DNA of 50,954 nucleotides from Azophilus sp964638775 (lineage in GTDB: Bacteria > Pseudomonadota > Gammaproteobacteria > Pseudomonadales > Azotimanducaceae): positions 1-50,954 of the forward strand of contig CAZWZH010000022.1 of assembly GCA_964638775.1 (NCBI GenBank), in the 5' to 3' direction. This document shows positions 18,194 to 25,662 of this stretch, piece by piece (position 1 is the first letter of the stretch; each line of letters opens with the position of its first letter). A model generated the notes under the pieces. The model was not told the DNA's origin and did not search any database. It saw only the letters and a program-made list of their open reading frames with translations. The translations under genes and the position numbers were made by a program.

Positions 18194-18194
18194 T
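18167..18194 (+). promoter_or_regulatory. Promoter of the two-ATPase operon, overlapped by the repeat array
   Basis: A consensus TTGACA (18167-18172) is followed after 16 bases by TAAGAT (18189-18194). The -35 is inside repeat 3 and the -10 at the end of repeat 4, so a protein bound to the array would block polymerase. Transcription would begin near 18201, about 25 bases before the GTG start. Confidence 0.6.
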
Positions 18195-18225
18195 GAGCAC
18201 ATCAAACGTTACATGAGACTCGACA

Positions 18226-19461
18226 GTGAAGTCCATAACCGGCCCTTGGGTCAGCGGAGAGGATTTCTTCGACCGGGAAGGCGAACTGCAGGTACTCGAT
18301 CGCCACATCCGCAGCGGCAATCCCGTCTTGCTGTCTGGACAGCGGCGCATGGGAAAGACCAGCGTGGCTCGCGAACTCGGAAGGCGGCTGGAGCAGGACG
18401 GATGGGCATTCGCCTTCGCCGATGTGGAGCACGCTGCCTCAGCGGAAGACGTCATCACGAAAATCGCCCAAGCACTGCATCCGGTTCGGGGGATCGCATC
18501 GCGTCTCGGCGAGCGTTTGGCGCGACTATTTTCGGACAACGTCGAGCAACTCAGCGCGTACGACTTCGGCATAAAGTTCCGCGCTGGATTGAACGCCGGT
18601 GCATGGCCGCGCCATGGAGAGTCGATCATTCGCAGTTGTGCGGAACATGAACAACGGATACTGCTGGTTATCGACGAGTTGCCAATATTCCTCAATCGCC
18701 AGTTGCGCAAAGAAAACGGCTTGGCGCTGGTGGACGAATTTCTGAGTTGGCTGCGCGGCGCAATCCAAGACGTCAGCGGCGGTTCCCTGGTCCTAATCGT
18801 ATCGGGCAGCATCGGCTTAACGCCTCTTGTGCGCCGCCTGGGTCTGACCGACCGCACCAACTATCTCTACGAAGTCCGGCTTGGGCCTTGGGACCGTAGC
18901 ACAAGCATCGAGTGCTTTCACCGATTGGCCTTAACCAACGCACTTCCTGTTGAGGACGGAGTCGCCGAAGCGGCCTACGATGCTCTGGGCGTCGGCATTC
19001 CGCATCATGTGCAGTCCTTCTTCGCGCGATTGCTGGATTTCGCCACCATGCACAGCCGCGACACCATCAAGGCGACCGATGTCGAAACGGTGTATCAAAC
19101 CGACCTGCTCGGCCCATTCGGGCAGAACGACCTCATGCACTACGAAGCGCGTCTGCGGGATGCCCTGGGTGAGAACGACTTCGCCATCGCCAACGCGATT
19201 CTTGCAGAAGCGGCTGTTCAGGAGCATTTCACGCCCAGCGCCCGAAAGGCGCTTGAAGCGCTGTTTGCAACCAAGATCGAGAACACCAGTGAGAGAGTGA
19301 CGGACATTCTCGACATCCTCATCCACGATGGGTATCTCGAAACCAACGATAGTGGCCACCGGTTCGTGTCCCACTTGCTGAAGGACTGGTGGGCCACCCG
19401 ATATGCGAATCATCACCCTATCCTCTCGAGCACCCATTCCAATGCTAAGGCCAGTCGATGA
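18226..19461 (+). CDS. P-loop ATPase (AAA/STAND-like), first gene of a two-ATPase operon
   Basis: A 411-residue predicted cytosolic ATPase of no named family that I recognise. FFDREGELQVLDRHI precedes Walker A GQRRMGKTS (38-46); Walker B is ILLVIDE (145-151), with an intact catalytic Glu; LVLIVSGS (188-195) matches a sensor-1 strand. The rest is helical and probably holds a winged-helix segment near 340-385 (SERVTDILDILIHDGYLETN). The layout resembles ATPase_2/archaeal-type ATPases. It begins with GTG and a weak ribosome site, and its last four bases (ATGA) are the start of the next gene, so translation is probably coupled. G+C is visibly lower than in the flanking catabolic genes, consistent with transfer. 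Confidence 0.85.
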   Translation: MKSITGPWVSGEDFFDREGELQVLDRHIRSGNPVLLSGQRRMGKTSVARELGRRLEQDGWAFAFADVEHAASAEDVITKIAQALHPVRGIASRLGERLARLFSDNVEQLSAYDFGIKFRAGLNAGAWPRHGESIIRSCAEHEQRILLVIDELPIFLNRQLRKENGLALVDEFLSWLRGAIQDVSGGSLVLIVSGSIGLTPLVRRLGLTDRTNYLYEVRLGPWDRSTSIECFHRLALTNALPVEDGVAEAAYDALGVGIPHHVQSFFARLLDFATMHSRDTIKATDVETVYQTDLLGPFGQNDLMHYEARLRDALGENDFAIANAILAEAAVQEHFTPSARKALEALFATKIENTSERVTDILDILIHDGYLETNDSGHRFVSHLLKDWWATRYANHHPILSSTHSNAKASR

Positions 19462-21170
19462 ACGCCCAAACGGCAGCCATTCGCAAGTTCAATCCCGGCA
19501 CCCTCCAATCCGACGAGGATGTGATTCGACAATTCGTGGTCCGTGAAGGGGAGCTTCAAATCGTGCTCCGCACACTCGCCGACAACGTCGATGCCGCTTG
19601 CTGCCAACATCTGCTGCTCATCGCGCCCCGCGGACGCGGCAAGACCATGATGCTGGCTCGCGTCGCCGCGGAGATACGCACCAACGGCGAATTTACTCCA
19701 CACTACTTGCCCATCCGATTCATGGAGGAAAGCCAAGAGATATTCAGCGTCGCCGACTTCTGGCTTGAAACGCTATTCCACCTCGCCAAGGCAGTGGAAA
19801 AACACGACATGGAACTGGCTGCGGAACTGGCAAAGTCGCACGCCGACTTTGCCACGCGATGGCAGGAGCGAGACATCGCCGAACACGTTCGCACCACCGT
19901 TCTGAATGCAGCGGAGAGAATCGGCAAGAAGCTCCTGTTGATGGTGGAGAACCTCCAGTCACTCAGCGCCAGCGTTGACGATGATTTCGGCTGGCAGCTC
20001 CGCGAAACGCTGCAATGCGAGCCCCAAATCGTCCTGCTGGCCACGGCCGCCAGCCGGTTCGCAGCTCTGGACGACGCGAACGATGCCTTCTTCGAATTGT
20101 TCCGCACGATCAACCTAGAACCTCTGGACACCGAATCGTGCAGCCGCCTTTGGCGGGCGGTCAGCGGCGACGGCCTATCCGACCGAGAGATCAGGCCCCT
20201 CCAAATCCTGACGGGCGGCAGTCCACGCTTTCTGGTCATCATGGGCGAATTCTCGCGGCACCGCTCCATGCGGGAACTGCTGGAGGAACTGGTGACGTTG
20301 ATCGACGACCATACGGAGTACTTCCGCAGCTACAGCGAGGTATTGGCTAAACAGGAACGCCGCGTGTATCTGGCGTTGGCCGACCTGTGGCAACCATCCA
20401 CCACAGGGGAAATAGCCGCCCGGGCCCGAATGGACGTCAGAACGGCATCCACCCTAATCGGGAGGCTGGCGAATCGAGGCGCACTGGTGGTTCACGGCAC
20501 GGGACGCAAGCAGAGCTACTCGGTCGCGGAACGTCTCTACTGCATCTACTACAAGCTTCGCCGGGAACCGGACGAGGCGGCAGTAGTACACAGCTTGATT
20601 CGATTCATGACCGCGTTCTACAGCGGCCCTGAGGACGAGATTGTTCGGCGCTTTGGCAGCAGCGACGCGCCAAATCTGCAGGAAGCCATCACAACAGCAT
20701 TGACCTTCAAGGCACTGGCCGCAAACCAAGCTGGAAACCCCGATATCGCCCTGAACATCTGCGATCAAATAGACAGTCGCATCAGCCCACCGGCCCCTAT
20801 CGCGGTCGGAAGCATGTGGCTGCGTGCTGAGGCATTGGTCTCGCTCGGTCAGCACGTCAACGCTATTCACGCGCTGGAAGCCGCTTACGAGGCTCTCGAC
20901 CCGAGTGACAGCAAGCTGATACCGTTCGCTTCCTCTTGCATTTCCACCTTTGTCGCGGCAGGCGCGGACGAGCGGCCCATCCTTCGAATCCTCACAAATG
21001 ACGAAGAAAGAGCCACGTCGCTTTTGCCGCTTATCGTCGCCCTGCGTCGCCGATTGGGCGAGGAAGTACAGGCTCCCGCTGAAGTGCATGAGGTGGCGAA
21101 TGACCTCATGCGTTACTTTGACGAGTTGTCAAATGGTGCGGCGGGGGCACCAACAGTGACCGACCCGTAA
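19458..21170 (+). CDS. P-loop ATPase with winged helix and helical-repeat C-terminus, second gene of the operon
   Basis: A 570-residue protein. The Walker A is imperfect, APRGRGKT (56-63) with Ala for the first Gly, and the Walker B strand LLLMVENL (159-166) has Glu-Asn where Asp-Glu is expected. GGSPRF at 253-258 is a sensor-2-like motif. A winged helix follows (about 295-362; TTGEIAARARMDVRTASTLI), then SYSVAERLYCIYYKLRREPD, and a helical repeat region of TPR character to about 560. These features suggest an ATP sensor or scaffold with weak hydrolysis that may bind DNA. It overlaps the first ATPase gene by 4 bp. Function unknown; a defence, regulatory or segregation role are all possible. 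Confidence 0.83.
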   Translation: MNAQTAAIRKFNPGTLQSDEDVIRQFVVREGELQIVLRTLADNVDAACCQHLLLIAPRGRGKTMMLARVAAEIRTNGEFTPHYLPIRFMEESQEIFSVADFWLETLFHLAKAVEKHDMELAAELAKSHADFATRWQERDIAEHVRTTVLNAAERIGKKLLLMVENLQSLSASVDDDFGWQLRETLQCEPQIVLLATAASRFAALDDANDAFFELFRTINLEPLDTESCSRLWRAVSGDGLSDREIRPLQILTGGSPRFLVIMGEFSRHRSMRELLEELVTLIDDHTEYFRSYSEVLAKQERRVYLALADLWQPSTTGEIAARARMDVRTASTLIGRLANRGALVVHGTGRKQSYSVAERLYCIYYKLRREPDEAAVVHSLIRFMTAFYSGPEDEIVRRFGSSDAPNLQEAITTALTFKALAANQAGNPDIALNICDQIDSRISPPAPIAVGSMWLRAEALVSLGQHVNAIHALEAAYEALDPSDSKLIPFASSCISTFVAAGADERPILRILTNDEERATSLLPLIVALRRRLGEEVQAPAEVHEVANDLMRYFDELSNGAAGAPTVTDP

Positions 21171-21291
21171 TCCACCCCCGCTGCGTGTTTCGCTCCTGAG
21201 TTGAATCCGGGTAGCCTTCTCCTCAACGCCACGAAAATGCTGGCAGTTCGTAGTGGGCTACGCGGTTGTGGCGGCCCAATAGGCACGCTCT

Positions 21292-21371
21292 CCACGGGAT
21301 TTGCCGTGTCCCGTGGGGGCACCCGGATCCGGGTCAACTTGTCGATCGAACGGCACCCTGATCCGTCAGGG
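21292..21371. other. Three consecutive palindromes after the ATPase operon
   Basis: Within 80 bases lie CCACGGGA/TCCCGTGG (21292-21316, 9-base loop), the perfect 14-bp palindrome ACCCGGATCCGGGT (21321-21334) and CCCTGA/TCAGGG (21356-21371, overlapping the toxin stop codon). None has a T-run, so they are not clear intrinsic terminators. They lie between the convergent ATPase and toxin genes. The rest of the 195-base gap shows nothing recognisable. Confidence 0.5.
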
Positions 21372-21776
21372 GTTCCCGAAGGCGCGATCCATGAATTCAC
21401 GCGGGGAAACCATGCGGGCGCTCCGGCAACGGTCGCGGGGGAAGTGCTTCAGGTTGCCGGTCACCAGATACTCAGCCTGTGCCGACAGTGCCACTTCGAG
21501 GAACGGTTCGTCATCGGGGTGAGGCAGCCTGGCCTTGAGCGGTTCGCCTGCGGCAACCTCGCCCCCGGCACGAACCTGCGCCAGGAACGCTGCGACTTCC
21601 GCTGTTTTGAACGGAAACGCGGGGCGTCGCAGCACTTCATCGTACTCAGCGATGATCCGCATGTCGTAGCAGAGACTCAGGCGCCCGGCGGCGATCAGCC
21701 CGACGATGACGCCGGGTGGGTTGAATGGCGACAACAGGCCCGAGACGATTACGTTGGTATCTACTACGACCCTCAC
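21366..21776 (-). CDS. PIN-domain toxin of a type II toxin-antitoxin pair
   Basis: A 136-residue PIN-fold RNase of the putative toxin group typified by COG1569. It opens MRVVVDTNVIVSGLLSP, giving the first catalytic Asp. IIAEYDEVLRRP supplies the conserved Glu, and LPHPDDEPFLEVALSAQAEY, followed by LVTGN, supplies the second acidic cluster. These residues would hold Mg2+ for RNA cleavage. The GTG start overlaps the antitoxin stop (GTGA), which is the usual order of antitoxin first then toxin. It lies in the accessory island behind the two-ATPase operon. Confidence 0.9.
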   Translation of the reverse strand: MRVVVDTNVIVSGLLSPFNPPGVIVGLIAAGRLSLCYDMRIIAEYDEVLRRPAFPFKTAEVAAFLAQVRAGGEVAAGEPLKARLPHPDDEPFLEVALSAQAEYLVTGNLKHFPRDRCRSARMVSPREFMDRAFGNP

Positions 21777-22060
21777 CGCCGGCGCGACCTGCGCGCTGCG
21801 CCTATCTCGGCATTCACGTCATCCAGGGAAAGACTGTCGGCGCCCGCCTCCCGGACTCGCTGCTGCATCGATGTCACGGCGAGTTGCGCACGCGCCTGGC
21901 GAAGTGCGGCCAGGGAGGGCTCGAGCGTCGCTCCGGTGGTCGCCGAAAGAACGGCAATGGGTTTGCCGTTGGAGGTGATGACCAGGTCCTGCTCCTCGGC
22001 AAGCGTATCCCAAACGGCCGCTGAGTGGTTGCGCAGATCGCGCACGCTGATGAAGTTCAT
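21773..22060 (-). CDS. Phd/YefM-type antitoxin
   Basis: A 95-residue antitoxin. The N-terminal half is the Phd/YefM DNA-binding fold: MNFISVRDLRNHSAAVWDTL, then EEQDLVITSNGKPIAVLSAT. The C-terminal half is helical and basic and should wrap the toxin. The ATG at 22060 is chosen because the fold begins exactly there; the frame is open upstream to 22198 across the palindromic repeat. It overlaps the PIN toxin by 4 bp. Autorepression through the dyad at 22080-22093 is expected from the family. Confidence 0.9.
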   Translation of the reverse strand: MNFISVRDLRNHSAAVWDTLAEEQDLVITSNGKPIAVLSATTGATLEPSLAALRQARAQLAVTSMQQRVREAGADSLSLDDVNAEIGAARRSRRR

Positions 22061-22079
22061 TTCGCAATCCCGGTGATCA

Positions 22080-22093
22080 ATCGTGTATACGAT
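22080..22093 (-). promoter_or_regulatory. Candidate antitoxin operator
   Basis: ATCGT-ATAC-ACGAT on the minus strand is a perfect 5-bp inverted repeat 19 bases before the antitoxin start. It lies just downstream of a possible promoter (TTGCCG, 18 bases, TACATT). Phd/YefM antitoxins repress their own promoters at such sites. Confidence 0.4.
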
Positions 22094-22175
22094 AATGTAC
22101 TTGATTGAGATACAAGTCGGCAACCCAGCGTGCCGGGACGAGGCCGCGCAAGGAACAATGCGGAGCCTCGAGAAA

Positions 22176-22284
22176 GAGTTCGTATGCGGGGCTTCCATTT
22201 CGGCGCGTTAAGCTCGTCCGAATGCTTTGAGTTTCGCTGGACAATGTGGCCGTGCGCCGAAATGGAAGCCCCGTATGCGAACTC
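22176..22284. repeat. 109-bp palindromic repeat, copy 2
   Basis: Arms of 31 bases (22176-22206, 22254-22284) surround a 47-base centre, exactly the dimensions of the copy at 7275-7383. In this copy the arms contain TTCCATTTCGG and CCGAAATGGAA where copy 1 has TTCCCTTTCGG and CCGAAAGGGAA, so pairing is kept. It lies in the 335-base gap between the antitoxin (22060) and the enoyl-CoA hydratase (end 22396). The final 110 bases of that gap show no supported gene. Confidence 0.85.
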
Positions 22285-22395
22285 GCTGTCGCGACCGGCG
22301 ATATCCTGATTCTCGATGCGGCCGCGGGGCTCATCGCCAAAGGCGACTGCCGCGACATCGTCGCGTGGGGGTGCGGCCTCGCAACCAGGTGCTGG

Positions 22396-23214
22396 CTAGC
22401 GCACTTCAAACCTCTTTTTCTTGACCGCCATGACGGCGTCGCGGTCGACCTGGGCGGTGCCCACGGGGTTGCCGATGATGGTGTATGACATGCCCATGTT
22501 AAGTGCTGCCGTGCGCGGCAGATCGAGCGACTCCCAGACCGCGCGCACCGTGCCCTGGGTGGCGGCGGGGGGCTTGGCGGCGATCTTGGCGGCGATTTCG
22601 TGGGCGCGCGCCCAGAGGTCGTCCTGTTCCACCACTTCCGTTACCAGCCCCATGCGCAGCGCGGCATGGGAGCTGATGCGTTCGTCGTTGCCGAGCAGCG
22701 CCATGCGCATCACGTCGCCCAGGGGCATGCGGTAGGTGGCGCCGATGGGCTCGAGGGCCGCGGTCATCCCGTAGGTGACGTGGGGGTCGAAAAACGTCGC
22801 TTCTTCCGAGCAGATGATGATGTCCGACTCGTTGATCCAATAGAACGCGCCGCCGGCGCACATGCCGTGCACGGCGGCAATCACCGGCTTCCACATCTTG
22901 TTGGCTCGCGGGCCGAGGTATTCGCCGGGATCCACCTTGAACCAGTCGTTGGTCTGGTTGGGCCCGCTGACCGCCCGCGCCCCCGGCGCATCGCGGCCGC
23001 CGCGCACATCCACCCCCGTGCAGAACGCCCGGCACTCCATGGACGCGCGCAACACGTAGGCGTGAATGTGCTCGTCGACGATGGCCTTCTGCCAGACGTA
23101 TTCGAACTCCTCGCACATGCGGCCGCTGAAGGCGTTCAGCGCGTGGGGACGGTTGATGGTGATCGTTGCGACGTGATCGTCGCTCTCTTCGTAGAGAATC
23201 GTTTCGAAATCCAT
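22396..23214 (-). CDS. Enoyl-CoA hydratase/isomerase family protein
   Basis: A 272-residue crotonase-fold protein. The start region VATITINRPHALNAFSGRM holds the conserved NRP..NA turn, and the oxyanion-hole segment is AAVHGMCAGGAFYWINESDI. A trimer-forming C-terminal helix region follows. It would hydrate or isomerise an enoyl-CoA. AAAGGAGC lies 11 bases before the ATG at 23214; an upstream frame extension to 23283 lacks family similarity. It is the last gene of a minus-strand operon with two acyl-CoA dehydrogenases and a MaoC-like hydratase. Confidence 0.92.
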   Translation of the reverse strand: MDFETILYEESDDHVATITINRPHALNAFSGRMCEEFEYVWQKAIVDEHIHAYVLRASMECRAFCTGVDVRGGRDAPGARAVSGPNQTNDWFKVDPGEYLGPRANKMWKPVIAAVHGMCAGGAFYWINESDIIICSEEATFFDPHVTYGMTAALEPIGATYRMPLGDVMRMALLGNDERISSHAALRMGLVTEVVEQDDLWARAHEIAAKIAAKPPAATQGTVRAVWESLDLPRTAALNMGMSYTIIGNPVGTAQVDRDAVMAVKKKRFEVR

Positions 23215-23276
23215 GCTCGGTTGCTCCTTTGTGTGTTGCGTCGTTCGTTTATGCGTTGCCGGGGTGCTTTGCGCGG

Positions 23277-24356
23277 CTACCAACCGGCCAGCACCGCGGC
23301 GCGCTCGCGATGCACCGAGGGGCTGCCCAGGTAGTTGCGGTCGAACATCGCCCGCTTCAGCCAGAACTGGCAGTGAAATTCCCAGGTATACCCGATGCCG
23401 CCGTGCAGCATGACCATGGTGCGCGTGGCATTGACGTAAACCTCGGCGAGATGGGCCTTGGCCAGCGCCGCCAGGCGGGGTGCTTCCCCGGGCCGGTGAT
23501 CGTATGCGTATGCCGCGTACCAGACCAGCGCGCGGGCCGGCTCGACCTCGGTGGCCGCGTCCGCGATCTGGTGCTTGACGCCCTGGAAGTGCGCGATGGT
23601 CTTGCCGAACTGCACGCGCTCACCGGCATAGTCCACGGTCATTTGCACTGCCCTGTGCGCGCCGCCGTAGGCATCGGCGGCCAGCATGATCAGGCCCGCA
23701 TCGCGCACCCGCCCGGCCACGGCGCTGTCGCAGGGAAGCGGGGCACAGGGCGCCTCTTCCAGGTTCAGGCCACCGATGCGCCGGGTACGGTCCACGCCAT
23801 CCCATTCCTGCGTGCCTACCCCCGGGTCACCGCTTTCCACAACGGCCAGCCCACCGCCCTCGACACCCACCAGGAACAGGTCGGCATCCGCGGGGAACAG
23901 CACATTCTTCTTGGTGCCGGTGAGGCGGCCATCGCTGATCGCAAGTCTCCATTGCTCCGGCTGCCACGCATCGCCGTCTTCGCCAAAGGCGATGCTGCCC
24001 ACCAGTTCACCCGAGGCGAGACCGGGCAGCCAGCGCGCCTTCTGTTCTTCGCTGCCGCCCAGGGTCAGGGCCAGGGCAAGCAGGGAGTGCCCCAACAGCG
24101 GCCCGGGCGCCGCGCAGTAGCCCATGGCATCGGAGGCCACGGCAAGGTCCAGCATTTCCAGCCCCACGCCGCCGTACCGCTCCGGCACCAGGAGGCCGGC
24201 CAGGCCCAGTTCCGCCGAACGGTTCCACAGCGCCCGGTCGAGCCCCGCGCCGCTATTGAATATCTCCAGCAACCGCGTGGTGGGCGCCTCCTTCTCGTAG
24301 AAGCGCCGGACGGTGTCGTTGAGCATATACTGCTCTTCGGTGAGGTCGAAATCCAC
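23277..24356 (-). CDS. Acyl-CoA dehydrogenase, short partner subunit type
   Basis: A 359-residue acyl-CoA dehydrogenase-like protein starting VDFDLTEEQYMLNDTVRRFY, closely parallel to the protein at 15193-16320. The central FAD motif is weak (GSIAFGEDGDAWQPEQW), whereas VMLHGGIGYTWEFHCQFWLK near the end is conserved. This fits the beta partner of a heteromeric dehydrogenase, with the full-length enzyme at 25663 as the likely alpha partner. Its GTG start lies 5 bases after the stop of the MaoC-like gene, so translation is probably coupled. Confidence 0.9.
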   Translation of the reverse strand: MDFDLTEEQYMLNDTVRRFYEKEAPTTRLLEIFNSGAGLDRALWNRSAELGLAGLLVPERYGGVGLEMLDLAVASDAMGYCAAPGPLLGHSLLALALTLGGSEEQKARWLPGLASGELVGSIAFGEDGDAWQPEQWRLAISDGRLTGTKKNVLFPADADLFLVGVEGGGLAVVESGDPGVGTQEWDGVDRTRRIGGLNLEEAPCAPLPCDSAVAGRVRDAGLIMLAADAYGGAHRAVQMTVDYAGERVQFGKTIAHFQGVKHQIADAATEVEPARALVWYAAYAYDHRPGEAPRLAALAKAHLAEVYVNATRTMVMLHGGIGYTWEFHCQFWLKRAMFDRNYLGSPSVHRERAAVLAGW

Positions 24357-24361
24357 GTTCG

Positions 24362-25636
24362 CTACCGGGTGCGCCGCCGTTGCGCCGCTTCGGTCATCAT
24401 GGCCGCGCCGCGCTCCCTCAAGGCCTCCGGCGCTTCAGGCAGCACCACGGGGCCCTGCTTGCGGGAAGGCAGGATGACCACCGCGGTTCCCGGACAGGTA
24501 AGCCACCCGCGCTGCGAGGTACCCTTGAGCTCCAGTTCCACGATGCGGTGGGGGCCTTCCTCCCGCTTGCCGCGCACGGCGCCTTCCATGAGGTGCCAGT
24601 CGCCGATGAAATTGAAGGCGCGCATCTGGCCGGTGAGCTTCCACAGCCAGGCATCGTCGCCCATCCAGTTGGTGACCAGGTGGGTCAGCCAGTTCATGCG
24701 CATGTCGCCGTAGTCGTAAGCCAGCGGCAGGCCGATCTCCCGGGCGCGCTCGTGCTCCCAATGCAGCCGCTGCACCACGTCGGGTACGCCGTGGCTGTTC
24801 TTCGCATAGAAACCGCCGATCTTCTGCCGTGTCTTCCACTGGAAGCGCAGCGGGCCGTGGCCGTAGTGGCCCATGCCGCGCCCAAGGTGCTCGGCGATGA
24901 TGTCGGTTACCGTGAGCGGGCCCTTGGCCAGGGGCTGCAGCCTGTCGCCGACCTCGACGTCCTCCCAGTAGCGCGGCGCCGCCCCACGGACCTCTTCGGC
25001 CGCGTAGACGGCATCGATGGCGGCGATGTCCTCGTCGGTGTACGGCCAGAGCTCCACCCCCGCGTACCGGTTGGTCTTTTTCGACCCGCTGCGCTCGGAG
25101 GCGATCTTCAGCGTCTCGCTCATCCCCACCGGGCCGCCGGTATGGTCCGCATACAGGTCGCGGGTGATCATGTGCACCGACTGGCCGCCGGTGAACTTGC
25201 TGCTCTCCACCACGTGCACGCTGGTCAGGGCGATGTCATAGTAGATGTCGTCGCCGGGGCTGACGGGCCGGTACCACTCCCAGGACTGGCCGGAGACGTA
25301 CTCGCCCGCGCCGGGGAACAGGTGCCGGAACTGTTTCTTGCGCTCGGCGGTGAATTTCGGCGTCTCGTTGACGCCGGTGACGGTCAGGTAGGTAGGCGAC
25401 CCGATCTGGCGGCGCCAGCGCGTGTTCCCGCCGTAGTCCGGGTCGAACCAGAGCGGGTTGTCGTCGCCCAGGCTGAAGGCGAAATGCGTTATGCCGGCCG
25501 CCGATGGCCGTGCATCGTGGCGCTTGACATGATCCGGTTGGGGGATATTGACCTGGGATCGGGCCCGTTCGATCTCCGAATCGGTGATGGCCAGCCGCTT
25601 TCCGGTCACTCCGGCGGTGGCGGTCTGCTCGCTCAT
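24362..25636 (-). CDS. MaoC/FAS1-like dehydratase domain protein
   Basis: A 424-residue double hot-dog hydratase-like protein, paralogue of the one at 12512-13765. The N-terminal FAS1-like half contains GITHFAFSLGDDNPLWFDPD, and the second half begins YWEDVEVGDRLQPLAKGPLT, with the shared TNWMGDDAWLWKLTGQM further on. The start at 25636 (MSEQTATAG) follows GGGAG; the frame is open upstream to 25666. Its place between two acyl-CoA dehydrogenase genes indicates hydration of the enoyl-CoA they produce. The substrate is unknown. Confidence 0.86.
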   Translation of the reverse strand: MSEQTATAGVTGKRLAITDSEIERARSQVNIPQPDHVKRHDARPSAAGITHFAFSLGDDNPLWFDPDYGGNTRWRRQIGSPTYLTVTGVNETPKFTAERKKQFRHLFPGAGEYVSGQSWEWYRPVSPGDDIYYDIALTSVHVVESSKFTGGQSVHMITRDLYADHTGGPVGMSETLKIASERSGSKKTNRYAGVELWPYTDEDIAAIDAVYAAEEVRGAAPRYWEDVEVGDRLQPLAKGPLTVTDIIAEHLGRGMGHYGHGPLRFQWKTRQKIGGFYAKNSHGVPDVVQRLHWEHERAREIGLPLAYDYGDMRMNWLTHLVTNWMGDDAWLWKLTGQMRAFNFIGDWHLMEGAVRGKREEGPHRIVELELKGTSQRGWLTCPGTAVVILPSRKQGPVVLPEAPEALRERGAAMMTEAAQRRRTR

Positions 25637-25662
25637 GCGTCTGACTCCCGTTCTTGCTCGAT

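Noticed and set aside
22246..22488. Short plus-strand frame through the second 109-bp repeat
   Set aside because: It starts in the repeat arm and runs into the antisense of enoyl-CoA hydratase; no homology and no ribosome site.
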